From contig CM054060.1 in NCBI GenBank assembly GCA_028641055.1, forward strand, positions 56,972,651 to 57,036,650: a stretch of 64,000 nt of DNA. The letters run 5' to 3'. Of this stretch, positions 11,678-24,111 are shown in pieces (position 1 is the first letter of the stretch; every line of letters starts with the position of its first letter). Origin of the DNA: Alopecurus myosuroides. Taxonomy: Eukaryota; Streptophyta; Magnoliopsida; Poales; Poaceae. The notes below the pieces were generated by a model, which did not search any database, was not told the DNA's origin, and saw nothing but the letters and a program-made list of their open reading frames with translations. Both the position numbers and the translations under genes were made by a program.

Positions 11678-14306
11678 AGCATCCTCAAGCTTAGTTCCTA
11701 GTCGTCCTCGAGTAGGTAAACGACAAAACAATAATTTCTGAGGTGACATGCTACTAACATAAACTTGATCATAAAAATGTAAAAGCATATCTAAGCTAAG
11801 ATCATAGAACTTTTAAACACAAACATGATAAATAGAACTTTAATAATAAAGCATAGCAATCACTTCTCATCATGAGAAGTATCTCAAATAAAAGGTCATG
11901 AATAACAATGCAAAGAAAGATATATGTTTGTTTCAGGTATAGAGAAAGCATGGCAAAGTGATATTTCGCTAGTCCTTAAGAGTGGGGCAAAACATAAATG
12001 CCAGGACACCTTCAAAGTTCATGAGGAAGACTAGAGCAAATAATTTGAGAACAAACAATAACACATCATGAATCAATTAATAATGTTTTTGGGATAAATG
12101 CACATAAAACTTAGAATGGCAAAAATGCTCTCTCAACTGTGCATGAAGTTAGAAGATGGAGACTCAACATAAAAGTAAAAGAAAGGCCCTTCACAGAGTA
12201 AAGCAGGGATCACTCATGTGCTAGAGATTTTTATTTTATTAAACAGAGGTATTAAAAATTTGGCACTGAGTGTCTATATTTTGGGAGATGTATGCTAATG
12301 TCAATGAATGGTAAACAGAAAATACAGTACGTCACAAGCCAACTGGATTCACAAGAGCGGCTCCCATATGAAGGACGCATCTGGGTAGAAGCTCATCCCT
12401 ATTTCTCTTTTGTTTACACAATTATGCTTTGACTGATAAATCAGGGGCAAAAATAGTGAAGAGATTTTGTGTGTATTAATTTGGGGCTGGACACCCTGCT
12501 GCCAACTCTTCTATCATTTGGATAAGCGGATGAAGCCACTAGTCCAGTGTGTGAAATCCAATCAACAAGTGAGATAAAGATTCTCTATTTACATCCTCAT
12601 GAGCAAAAATCAGGAACACAAAACAAGAGTTATTTTGAAGGTTTTAAAGGTAACACATGGGAAATTTACTTGGAGTGGCAGTTAAATACCACATGTAGGT
12701 AGGTATGATGGACACAATGGGAGAACTTTGGTTTTAGGGAGTTGGATGCACGAGTAGAGCTCATACTCAGTACAGGTGGAGGCTAGCAAAAGATTGGGAG
12801 CGACAAATCAAGAGAGCATAAGAGCCATAATCATGCATAGCGACATAAACATCATTAATTAAAGCATAAGCGGTATCACAAGTTAAAAAAACTAAATGAT
12901 CATAGAGTCTATTAGTGACTGGTTCATAGTCATAAACATGGCGTGAGCATGCGCCAAGTCAACCAAATAAAACATTCGAAAGGGAATACCATAAATTTAT
13001 GCTTCATTATGAAAAGAACAACTCATGAATCTTTCAATGGCACATTAAACACTCTCAGCTACTTGAGGCTAATCATGCTACTCAATAGCCACAAGGCTTT
13101 AAAATTAAAATAACATCCAGCATGATATGAAAAAGTTCTAGCCACAGTCTATACAAGCTTCTACTTGCACCATTAAAAATTCTACTTTAAGCAGCAGTTT
13201 CTTCTCCCAACAAGCACCATACAAGATATGTTTAAAAAAATAATCTTCATGATACAACAAGCAAAAATGAGAGTACTCACATAACACTACTAAAACTAAA
13301 AGCTCTGATAAGAGATGCATGCAAAACAGGACCTAAATAAATGCAACAGTCAGACAAAGATTAAGAATACAAAGTATTCCCATGAAAAAGCGGAGCGTGT
13401 CACTCTCCAATAAAAGAATGCTGGGGTCCAACCAAGATTATTGCAAAAATAAAAACAAACTGAAAGAAAAAATAAAATATGCTCCAAGTAAAGCACATAA
13501 GATATGACCGAATAAAAATATAGTTTCACTAGAAATGACCTGATAATTTGTTGATGAAGACGGGGATGCCTTGGGAATCCCCAAGCTTAGACGCTTGAGT
13601 CTTCTTGGAATTTGCTCGGATGTACCACCAGGGCATCCCCGAGCTTAGGATTTTCACTCTTGATCACGTCATATCATCCTCTTCTCTTGACCCTTGAAAA
13701 CTTCCTTCACACCAAACTTCTCACAATCTTCATTAGCAACGTTAGTGCAATCAAAATAATAAATTTACATGGTTCAGTTTCTACACAAGACAAACACTCA
13801 TAAACACATTAGCTACTGTCACAACTTCTTTTAGAACTCTTTTTCTCAAAAGAACACCAAAAGAAAGAGATTAAGATGCAAATGCAATTATTGGCAGAAA
13901 TCTGTCAAAACAGGACAGCAGGTAAATATGATTTTTTTTCCGAAAATCTTATGTTTATCAAATAAAAAAGTGGTCAACTAAGAAAAGTTGCGTATATAGC
14001 CCAGGATTATGCGCAAAAAAACTCAGATTATTTTCAATTTTCTGTGATTTGATATGGATTTAACAATGGACAACAGAAATCTATTTCCTGCGCAGAAATC
14101 CGAAATATAGCCTCAACTTTCCACTAGAGGGTTTATTTGGCTCAACAAAAACACAAAAGAAAAGATATGGAGGGGTTTCTAAGGAAATAGAAAACACCCA
14201 GGTGCAAAGAAAACAAAAGAAAACGGGTTGAAAACGGAGAAATAAAACGGGTTGTCTCCCTGTAGCGCTTTTCTTTAACGCCTTTCAGCTAGGCATAGAA
14301 AGCAAC
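11678..14306 (-). other. Non-coding internal 3' region of element B
   Basis: This 2.6-kb AT-rich stretch has no long open frame on either strand. It includes a partly palindromic GGGGATGCC...CCCCAAGCTT motif near 13561-13590 that recurs near 40092-40126 in the other Gypsy remnant. It replaces the reverse transcriptase and integrase region of an autonomous Gypsy element. No host gene is visible. Confidence 0.7.
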
Positions 14307-16346
14307 TCAAGTATTTTCAAGTGAAGAAGCATCAACATCATAACTTTCTCTAATAATAGATTCAAAAGGTAGCTTCATCCTCTTTCTAGGGAAGTGTTCC
14401 ATACATTTCTTGAGTGGGAATTGATATTTAATACTCCCCTCTTTCATATCAATAACATCACCAACAGTTCTAAGAAAAGGTCTTCCCAAAACAATAGGAT
14501 AAGAAGCATTGCATTCAATGTTCATAAAAACAAAATCAACAGGGACAAGGTTATTGTTAACCATAATAAGAACATCATCAATTCTCCCTAAAGGTTTCTT
14601 GTTAGCATTATCAGCAAGATGAACATCATAAAGCTTTTTAGGCATAACAGAGATACTAGCACCAAGATCACACAAAGAATTGCAATCAAAATCATTTACT
14701 TTTATCTTAATAATGGGTTCCTAACCATCATCTAATTTCCTAGGGATAGATGTCTCAAGTTTCAGCTTTTCCTCTCTAACTTTCATGAGTGCATTGGTAA
14801 TATGTTTAGTAAAGGCCATATTCATGGCACTAGAATTGGGACTTCTAGCAAGCTTTTGTAGGAACATAATAACTTCAGAGATATTGCAATCATCTAAATC
14901 AAAATTATTATCATCAAAAGTAATGGGACCATTATCTCCCATATCTCTAAAAATCTCAGCACTTTTATCAGAAGCAATTTCAGCAATTTGAGGCAATTTA
15001 GCACGTTTCACCGAAGGGGTGGAGACTTTGTTAACACCAACTACTTTACCATTGATAGTAGGAGGTTTACTAGCACTTGGAGCTTCAGTTTTACTAGTGG
15101 TGGTGATAGTGCAAACTTTAGCAATATTATTTCTAGCCAATTCATCTTCTCTTTCCCACCTAGCACGTAATTCAGCCATCAACCTAACATTTTCATCAAT
15201 TCGTACTTGGATGGCATTCAAAGTTTTACTTTCTTTAACATCATGTGGCAAAACCTCTAGTTTTAGAAAATCAACATCAATAGCTAGGCTATCTACTCTA
15301 GAGGCAAGACCATCTATTTTACCAAGCTTTTCCTCAACAGATTTATTAAAAGCAGTTGTGTGCTAATAAATTCTCTAAGCATGTTTTCAAGATCAGAGGT
15401 AGAGCTTTATTATTATTGTAGGAATTACCATAAGAATTACCATAACCATTATTAGGAGGATAGGGTTTATAATTGTTTCCACCAAAATTATTTCTATAAA
15501 CATTGTTGTTAAAATTGTTATTTCTAATAAAGTTCACATCAACATGCTCTTCTTGAGCAACCAAAGAGGCTAAAGGAACATTATTTGGATCAACTTGAGC
15601 TTTACCATTAACAAGCATAGACATAATAGCATCAAGCCTTTCACTCAAAGAGGAGGTTTCCTCAATAGAATTTACCTTCTTACGTTGTGGAGCTCTCTCA
15701 GTGTGCCACTCTAAATAATTTATCATCATATCATCAAGAAGCTTTGTTGCATTGCCCAAAGTGATGGACATAAAGGTACCTCCAGTAGCTGAATCCAATA
15801 GGTTCCTTGAGGAGAAATTTAGTACTGCATAAAAGGTTTGTATAATCACCCAAGTAGTCAGTACATGAGTGGGACAATTCTTCACCATAGTTTTCATTCT
15901 TTCCCAAGCTTTAGCAACATGTTCATTATTAGATTGTTTAAAATTCATTATGTCACTTCTCAGGGATATAATCTTAGCAGGAGGATAATATTTTCCAAAG
16001 CATCTTTACACTCAGTCCATGAATCAATACTATTTCTAGGCAAAGATAACAACTATTATTTAGCTCTTCCTCTCAAAGAGAAAGGAAATAATTTCAGTTT
16101 AATAATATCTCCATCCACATCTTTATATTTTTGCATCCCACATAGTTCAACAAAATTATTAAGGTGAGCAGCAACATCATGAGTACTAATACCAGAAAAT
16201 TGCTCTTTCATAACATGATTTAATAAAGCAGGTTTAATTTCATAGAAAGTGGCAGTAGGAGCAGGTGGAGCAATAGGTGTGCAAATAAAATCATTGTTGT
16301 TTGTGCTAGTGAAGTCAGACAACTTAGTATTCTCAGAGGAACTCAT
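14307..16346 (-). pseudogene. Gypsy gag-protease, copy B (several frameshifts)
   Basis: The start MSSSENTKLSDF lies at 16346. The gag region matches copy A, but a stop after SLRGRAK (near 16056) and a 4-base loss near 15995 break the frame. Further shifts occur near 15350 and 14720. The last segment (14675-14307) carries the aspartic-protease active site CDLGASISVMP and the flap/IVLGRPFL region typical of retropepsins. There is no polymerase after it. Copy B keeps CAA where copies A and C have TAA after HTERAP, so that mutation is not ancestral in this copy. Confidence 0.85.
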
Positions 16347-16510
16347 TTTAGCAAAATAAAAGCAAGCAAATAAATAACAGCTATAAAGTAAACTAATTTT
16401 TTGTGTGTTTTTAATATAAAGAAGTCAAACAAGAAAAAAATAAAAACTAGAGAATAAACAAAATAAAGAGGTTGAGAGTGAGAGACTCCCCTTGCTAGAA
16501 GACTTCTTTC

Positions 16511-16612
16511 TCCCCGGCAACGGCGCCAGAAATTCTTTGCTACGCCTTGATGGTGCCATGACGGGGAGACTTCTTGATGATGATGAATTTTAAGTCCCCG
16601 GCAATGGCGCCA
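16511..16612 (-). other. Primer-binding site (tRNA-Asp) and second copy, element B
   Basis: Segment 16595-16612 lies 10 bases from the end of LTR B and complements the tRNA-Asp 3' end with one mismatch. A second segment at 16511-16528 is a perfect match, 84 bases further inside. The two sit in a short near-duplicated context (GCCAGAAATT beside each). Confidence 0.65.
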
Positions 16613-16622
16613 GAAATTTTCT

Positions 16623-18197
16623 TGATGCTACGTGTTGGGAACACCAAGAGGAGGGTGTGATGAGTGAAGCGGTAGGAATTTCCCTCAATTAAGAACCAAG
16701 GTTATCAATCCAGTAGGAGAAAGAGGATCTTTGGAAGGTTGATGCCACTAACGGTGGTGATGGCGCCTCACTGGTGTCAGCAACAACGCGGAATCTGCAC
16801 ACAACACAACCAAAAAACTTTGTCCCAACGGTACAGTGAGGTTGTCAATCTCACCGGTCTTGCTGAAAACAAAGATTAGACGTGTAGTGTGGAAAATGAT
16901 GTATGCTTGCAGTAAGTAAATAAAGCAGGAAACTGTAGTGGTTTGTTTAACAGTGTAAGAAAATGACCGGGGTTTATAGGTTCACTAGTGGTGTCTCTCC
17001 ATAAAAGATAGCATGTTGGGTGAACAAATTACAGCTAGGCAATTGACAAATAAAGGTTGCACCGTAGTGCACATTCATGACATGATGACTACTATGATAT
17101 TTAGTGCGGGCATTACAACAATATACATAGACCGTAATCCAACTGCATCTATGACTAATAATCCACCCTCAGGTTATCATCCGAACCCACTTAGGTATTA
17201 AGTTGCAAGCAACAGATAATTGCATTAAACAATGTGTGTAACGTAAGCAATGATTGTGCACGCGGGCACTCACACCGTTGTTTTCTCCCCTAGTGGCAAC
17301 GGAACATTCTCCCCCGTCACGTTTCTGTCACTCGAGCACAGGCGAAAAGGAGGCATGAACACAACTATCAAGCATAAATACTCCCTCTTGGAGTCACTAG
17401 CAACTACTTGGCCAGAGCAACCACTAGCAACGGAAAGGATGCAAGATCCCAAATAGCATATGCAATAAAGACTATAATCAACTTGGCATAAGTTCAATAT
17501 TCATTGGATCCCAGCAAACACATCACATAGAATTACATAAGATCAATCTCGATCATGTTAGGCAGCTCACGAGATCTAAACATTGAGGCATAGGAGGAGA
17601 AGAAAACCATCTAGCTACTGCTATGGACCCGTAGTCCAAGAATGAACTACTCCGCATCACTCCGGAGGAAGGCATGGTGATGTAGAGGCCTCCAGTGATG
17701 ATCTCCTCTCCGGCAGGGTGCCGGGAGACAGCTTCAGAACCCCCTGGTCCAGGGTTGACGACGACGGCGGTAGCGGAACATTTCGGGGATATTTGATCAG
17801 CTATTTAGGTTTTCCATCCGGGGGAATAAATAGGAGAAAGGGAAAAGGCGGTGAAGCCCTGGGGGCCCCACACCACCCCCTGACGCGGCCAAGGGGGCAC
17901 GCCACCCCATGGTGTGGGTCCCCTGGTGCCCCTCTTCGACTCCTCTTCGGTCTTCTGGATGCTTCCGGAAAAAATAGGGCTTCCGGGCTTCGAATTTTCC
18001 AATTCCGAGAATATTTCCACAACAACTTTTCTGAAAGTAAAAACAAAAGAAAACATGGAACTGGCTCTGTGGCATCTTGTCAATAGGTTAGTCTGGAAAA
18101 TCTATAAAAATGACATAAAGAAGGGAGAAAACAGGTAGCAATTGGCATAATATTATCATGGAGCATCAGAAATTATAGATACGTTGGAGACATATCA
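16623..18197 (-). repeat. LTR B (5' LTR of element B)
   Basis: On the minus strand it runs from TGATATGTCTC (18197) to ACGTAGCATCA (16623), 1,575 bp. The five bases outside its 5' end (plus strand AGTAC, 18198-18202) are identical beside LTR C, so the insertion site is the same in both blocks. Confidence 0.85.
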
Positions 18198-19185
18198 AGT
18201 ACTACTAATATCTTGCCGCGACAGACCATTGCTCTTCGCCATTGTCGTTGCCAAACTGACACCACACGGCACCTCAACATCGTCAATTGACTGTTGTCAA
18301 CCACAATGTTGAGTAAGTTTAGCCCATGGGCAAGGCCGCATAAATCATCTTCTAGATGACGCCCTCGGGAGGGAAAGCGACACGGGTCAACATCGTTGCC
18401 TGAACCTGCATCGCAGGATCATGGTCTTCACCCGAAGAAGTGATCTGAGGCTAAGAAGAAGGAAGGTCCATGATGCCCCCCCCCCAAGAGGGAGACGTCG
18501 TGTCATCTAGCTTTCGCTTGGAGCATCAAGCTTCTAAACCTCACGCAAACGGGCCAAGGCGGGGAGAGACCCTCGGCACCATGGACCTAACACCCACCAG
18601 ACCAACCCCTCCCGCATGATGGTTGCGCCACCTCGCAAAGAAGCCACCTCCCTTACCATCAGCGGTCGTCAATGGGCCAGAACGGGCGCGAACCAGAACC
18701 AGCGCCCCCTCAGCACGGCGTCGGCACCAGGACGACTTCCATTGCTCCCAAATCCAAGAACAGGAGGGGATCTGCCACGTCACCCCAAACGTGTCGAACA
18801 GCCGGCGCCGCCACGCGGGACTAGCGTCCGAAGACCGCAGCCAGGAGCGCGGAGGGAGATCGAAAGACGAGGGCCACCGGGGATGCGTGCCTGCCTCCGT
18901 GCTGGGGCAGAGCCTCCCCCAACTCGAGATCCCGCCGTCAAGGGAGACGTCGCGCGTGGGAAAGGAGCCCTGCAGCCACCATTTGTTGCACAGCCTTTGC
19001 CCGACGGTTTCCTTCGGTGGCGGCACGGTGGGAGGGGGCGGCGAAGTGGTAGGGTTCCTCTGAGCCGCCCAAGGTAGGCGACACAGGGGTCGGGGATATG
19101 AGTGGTCCTAGCCCTTGTATTTTTGTAGCGAGTTGCTCCGTTTCGACATTTTGTGCTCTTCTCAAACTCTATGATGCGTTTGGTA
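18198..19185. repeat. Repeat F, copy 1 (flank of element B)
   Basis: A ~1-kb GC-rich sequence aligns with 22468-23457. It has no clear coding frame, though open frames on both strands arise from its composition; it looks like antisense LINE or GC-rich repeat sequence. It begins directly at LTR B and stops abruptly at 19185 (GCGTTTGGTAG), where it joins the interior of gag copy C. Confidence 0.75.
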
Positions 19186-20619
19186 GTAATGGGACCATTA
19201 TCTCCCATATCTCTAAAAATTTCAGCACTTTTATCAGAAGCAATTTCAGCAATTTGAGGCAATTTAGCACGTTTCACCGAAGGGGTGGAGACTTTGTTAA
19301 CACCAACTACTTTACCATTGATAGTAGGAGGTTTACTAGCACTTGGAGCTTCAGTTTTACTAGTGGTGGTGATAGTGCAAACTTTAACAATATTATTCTT
19401 TCTAGCCAATTCATCTTCTCTTTCCCACCTAGCACGTAATTCAGGCATCAACCTAACATTTTCATCAATTCGAACTTGGATGGCATTCAAAGTTTTACTT
19501 TCTTTAACATCATGTGGCAAAACCTTCAATTTTAGAAAATCAACATCAATAGCTAGGCTATCTACTTTAGAGGCAAGAACATCTATTTTACCAAGCTTTT
19601 CCTCAATAGATTTATTAAAAGAAGTTTGTGTGCTAATAAATTCTATAAGCATGTTTTCAAGATCAGAGGTAGAGATTTTATTGTTATTGTAGGAATTGCC
19701 ATAAGAATTACCATAACCATTATTAGGAGGATAGGGCTTATAACTGTTTCCACAAAAAATATTTCTATAAGCATTGTTGTTAAAATTATTATTTCTAATA
19801 AAGTTCACATCAACATGCTCTTTTTGAGAAACCAAAGAGGCTAAAGGAACATTATTTGGATCAACTTGAGCTTTACCATTAAAAAGCATAGACATAATAG
19901 CATCAAGCCTTTCACTCAAAGAGGAGGTTTCCTCAACAGAATTTACCTTCTTACCTTATGGAGCTCTCTCAGTGTGCCACTCTGAATAATTTATCATCAT
20001 ATCATCAAGAAGATTTGTTGCATTGCCCAAAGTGATGGACATAAAGGTACCTCCAACAGCTGAATCCAATAGGTTCCTTGAGGAGAAATTCAGTCCTGCA
20101 TAAAAGGTTTGTATAATCATCCAAGTAGTCAGTCCATGAGTGGGACAATTCTTCACCATAGTTTTCATTCTTTCCCAAGCTTTAGCAACATGTTCATTAT
20201 CAAATTGTTTAAAATTCATTATGTCACTTCTCAGGGATATAATCTTAGCAGGAGGATAATATTTTCCAATGAAAGCATCTTTACACTCAGTCCATGAATC
20301 AATACTATTTCTAGGCAAAGATAGCAACCATTCTTTAGCTCTTCCTCTCAAAGAGAAAGGAAATAATTTCAGTTTAATAATATCTCCATCCACATCTTTA
20401 TATTTTTGCATATCACATAGTTTAACAAAATTATTAAGGTGAGCAGCAGCATCATCAGTACTAACACCAGAAAATTGTTCTTTCATAACAAGATTTAATA
20501 AAGCAGGTTTAATTTCATAAATCAGCAGTAGGGGCAGGTGGAGCAATAGGTGTGCAAATAAAATCATTGTTGTTTGTGCTAGTGAAGTCACACAACTTAG
20601 TATTCTGAGAGGAACTCGT
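19186..20619 (-). pseudogene. Gypsy gag, copy C (truncated by the duplication junction)
   Basis: The gag frame aligns with copies A and B. The start codon has become ACG at 20617-20619, a short deletion disrupts the FYEIKPALLN region near 20520, and the HTERAP stop (TAA) is shared with copy A. After the MGDNGPIT region (19186) the sequence jumps into repeat F copy 1, so the protease part is missing. It cannot encode a working gag. Confidence 0.85.
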
Positions 20620-20778
20620 TTTAGCAGAATGAAAGCAAGTAAATAAATAACAGCTATAAAGTAAACTATTTTTTTGTGTTTTTAATATAAAGAAGTCAAA
20701 CAAGACAAAAAAAACAAGACAGTAAACAAAATAAATAGGTTGAGAGTGAGAGACTCCCCTTGCCAGAAGACTTCTTTC

Positions 20779-20879
20779 TCCCCGGCAACGGCGCCAGAAA
20801 TTCTTTGCTACGCCTTGATAGTGCCTTGCGGGGATACTTCTTGATGATGATGAATTTTAAGTCCCCGGCAACGACGCCA
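20779..20879 (-). other. Primer-binding-site pair downstream of LTR C
   Basis: Segments 20862-20879 (one mismatch) and 20779-20796 (perfect) both complement the tRNA-Asp 3' end, the same doubled arrangement as in copies A and B. Confidence 0.6.
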
Positions 20880-20889
20880 GAAATTTTCT

Positions 20890-22467
20890 TGATGCTACGT
20901 GTTGGGAACCCCAAGAGGAGGGTGTGATGAGTGCAGCGGTAGGAATTTCCCTCAGTTAAGAACCAAGGTTATCAATCCAGTAGGAGAAAGAGGATCTTTG
21001 GAAGGTTGATGCCACTGACGATGGTGATGGCGCCTCACCGGTGTCAGCAACAGTGCGGAACCTGCACACAACACAACCAAAATACTTTGTCCCAACGGTA
21101 CAGTGAGGTTGTCAATCTCACCGGTCTTGCTGAAAACAAAGATTAGACGTATAGTGTGGAAAATGATGTATGCTTGCAGTAAGTAAATAAAGCAGGAAAT
21201 TGTAGTGGTTTGTTTAACAGTGTAAGAAAATGGAACGGGGTTCATAGGTTCACTAGTGGTGTCTCTCCATAAAAGATAGCATGCTGGTTGAACAAATTAC
21301 AGCTAGGCAATTGACAAATAAAGGTTGCACCGTAGTGCACATTCATGACATGATGACTATTATGATATTTAGTGCTGGCATTATAACAATATACATAGAC
21401 CGTAATCCAACTGCATCTATGACTAATAATCCACCCTCAGGTTATCATCTAAACCCACTTAGGTATTAAGTTGCAAGCAACGGATAATTGCATTAAACAA
21501 TGTGTGTAATGTAAGCAATGATTGTGCACGCGGGCACTCACACCGTTGTTTTCTCCCTAGTGGCAACAGAACATCCTCCCCCGTCACGTTTCTGTCACTC
21601 GAACACAGGCGAAAATGAGGCATGAACCCAACTATCAAGCATAAATACTCCCTCTTGGAGTCACTAGCAACTACTTGGCCAGAGCAACCACCAGCAACGG
21701 AAAGCATGCAAGATCACAAATAACATATGCAATAAAGACTATAATCAACTTGGCATAAGTTCAATATTCATCGGATCCAAGCAAACACAGCACATAGAAT
21801 TACATAAGATCAATCTCGATCAAGTTAGGAAGCACACGATATCTAAACATTGAGGCATAGGAGGAGAAGACGGCCATCTAGCTACTGCTATGGACCCGTA
21901 GTCCAAGGATGAACTACTCACGCATCACTCCGGAGGCAGGCATGGTGATGTAGAGGCCTCCAGTGATGATCTCCTCTCTGGTAGGGTGCCGGGAGACAGC
22001 TTCAGAACCCCCTGATCTAGGGTTGACGACGACGGCGGCTGCGGAACATTTCAGGGATATTTGATCAGCTATTTAGGGTTTTCCATCCGGGGGAATAAAT
22101 TGGCGAAAGGGCAAAGGCGGTGGAGCCCTGGGGGCCCCACACCACCCCCTGGCGCGGCCAAGGGGGGCACGCCACCCCATGGTGTGGGCCCCCTGGTGCC
22201 CCTCTTCGACTCCTCTTCGGTCTTCTGGATGCTTCCGGAGAAAATAGGACTTCCGGGCTTCGAATTTTCCAATTCCGAGAATATTTCTAGAACAACTTTT
22301 CTGAAACTTAAAACAACAGAAAAAATGGAACTGGCTCTGTGGCATCTTGTCAATAGGTTAGTCCGGAAAATCTATAAAAATCACATAAAGAAGGGAGAAA
22401 ACATGTAGCAATTGGCATAATATTATCATGGAGCATCAGAAATTATAGATACGTTGGAGACGTATCA
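20890..22467 (-). repeat. LTR C
   Basis: A 1,578-bp LTR with the same termini as A and B (minus strand TGATACGTCTC at 22467, ACGTAGCATCA at 20890). It is followed inward by primer sites and gag copy C and outward by repeat F copy 2. Confidence 0.85.
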
Positions 22468-23457
22468 AGTACTAACAATATCTTGCCACGACAGACAATT
22501 GCTCTTCACCATCGTCGTTACCAAACTGACACCACATGGCACCTCAACATCGTCAACTGAGTGTTGTCAACCACGATGTTGAGTAAGTTTAGCCCATGGG
22601 AAAGGCCACATAAATCATCTTCTAGACGACGCCCTTGGGAGGGAAAGCGACACGGGTCAACATCGTCGCCTGAACCTGCATCGCAGGATCAAGGTTTTCA
22701 CCCGAAGAAGTGATCCGAGGCTAAGAAGCAGGAAGCTCCATGATGCCCCCCAAAGAGGGAGACGTCGTGTCATCTAGCTTTCGCTTGGAGCATCAAGCTT
22801 CTAAACTTGACGCAACCGGGCCAAGGCGGGGAGAGACCCTCGGCACCACGGACCTACCACCCACCGTACCAACCCCTCCTGCATGATGGCTATGCCACCT
22901 CGCAAAGAAGCCACCTCCCTTACCATCAGCGGTCGTCAACGGGCCAGAACGGGCGCGAACCAGAACCATCTCCCCCTCAGCCTGGCGTCGGCACCACGAC
23001 GACCTCCATCACTCCCAAATCCAAGAACATGAGGGGATCTGCCACATCAACCCAAACGTGTCGAAGAGCCGGCGCCGCCGCGCGGGACTAGCGTCCGAAG
23101 ACCGCAGCCATGAGTGCGGAGGGAGACCACAAGACGAGGGCCACCAGGATGCGTGCCTGCCTCCGTGCTGGGGCAGAGCCTCCCCCAACTCGATATCCCG
23201 CCGTCGGGGGAGACGTTGCGCGCGGGAAAGGAGCCATGCCGCCACCGTCTGTTGCACAGGCTTTGCCCGACGGTTTCCTTCGGTGGCGGCACAGTTGGAG
23301 GGGGTGGCGAAGTGGTAGGGTTAGGTTTCCTCTGAGCCGCCCAAGGGAGGAGACACGGGGTTCGGGGATATGAGTGGTCCTAGCCCTTGTATTTTTGTAG
23401 TGAGTTGCTCCGCTTCGACATTTTGCACTTTTCTCAAACTCTATGATGCGTTTGGTA
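22468..23457. repeat. Repeat F, copy 2
   Basis: This aligns with 18198-19185. Unlike copy 1 it continues past GCGTTTGGTAG into unique sequence, which shows that copy 2 holds the original right-hand context. Confidence 0.75.
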
Positions 23458-24111
23458 GCCTGCATCAATTTTTTCGCTCGCCGCGGGCAGCTTCTAGGGG
23501 CATGGTCACAATCATACAGATCTTAGCCACGTTGTGTTGTTAGTTTGGTAGGCTTCACATGAGTTGCCTGCATGAGTTGGTTTTTGAACTGCATTATGTT
23601 TGGTAGGCTGCATTCCTTTCTTTCGGGCTCAGCTGAAGCGGTCGCACCATGTTTGGTAGCATCCAAGAGCCTAACTATGGTCAACTTTGTTCAAATATCA
23701 TGAGCGTACTATTTTTGATGATACATATGATCATACATAATCTATAAAAATAGGAGCCTCACAATCACTACAACTAGGACGATGATTATGAAGTATTTTA
23801 TCCTACCACATTGGACTTGATTTTCCATTTCAGGTATCAGCTTCATCAACTACCATATCAAGGGCGTTGAGGAAGTTCTTGTAGTTCTCATGTGCCTCGT
23901 CCAAAATTTCAAACCCTTCATAGTTACTCTTCGAGTAGACGACTTGTTCCTGCCAGCTTCTCCACGAACTGTACACTACTATAGGTGTAACATTTTTGTT
24001 TTGCTACAATAGGGTGGTGGTGTGTTGTTGGCATCTCATACATGCATGAAAACAATGGTTAAAAAATTTACATTTGATATAACAAATGAAATGACAAAAA
24101 ACCACTTAAAG
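23458..24111. other. Intergenic sequence with repeated TTTGGTAG motifs
   Basis: The motif GTTTGGTAG recurs at about 23452, 23542, 23600 and 23652 with similar flanks (CCTGCAT, GGCTGCAT). The same kind of sequence recurs near 34146-34260. It probably represents ends of an unclassified DNA transposon family. Confidence 0.35.
23832..23985 (-). pseudogene. Fragment resembling the RNase H1 N-terminal (viroplasmin-like) domain
   Basis: One minus-strand frame reads VVYSSWRSWQEQV, then YEGFEILDEAHENY, ending in a stop after DEADT. The W..Q..V...Y.GF....EA..Y spacing is typical of the small RNA/DNA-hybrid-binding domain at the N-terminus of eukaryotic RNase H1, also found in plant transposons. It is an isolated piece of about 50 codons with no start. 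Function is not implied. Confidence 0.4.

Larger units (their letters stand above)
10094..18197 (-). mobile_element. Full-length gag-protease-only Gypsy retrotransposon (element B)
   Basis: In the minus orientation the order is 5' LTR B (18197-16623), primer site, gag and protease (16346-14307), a long non-coding internal part (14306-11678) ending in an AAGCTTGAGGATGC-type purine tract, and 3' LTR A (11677-10094). No reverse transcriptase, RNase H or integrase is present, so it would depend on a partner. The layout resembles abundant Triticeae families of the Sabrina/WHAM kind, but I cannot assign a name. LTR A also has a primer site and gag copy A on its other side, so two elements share it. 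Confidence 0.75.
19186..23457. repeat. Second copy of a ~4.27-kb block (gag part - LTR - repeat F)
   Basis: The block 19186-23457 repeats 14920-19185 in the same order and orientation: interior of gag, primer sites, LTR, repeat F. The two copies abut at 19185/19186. Sequence divergence by eye is several per cent (more in parts of F), so the event is not recent. Only a two-base overlap (AG) is evident at the junction. Confidence 0.75.

Noticed and set aside
18541..19165. Open frames in repeat F (both strands), one fused to gag copy C
   Set aside because: The apparent 379-codon fusion is an accident of the duplication junction; frames are not conserved between the two F copies.
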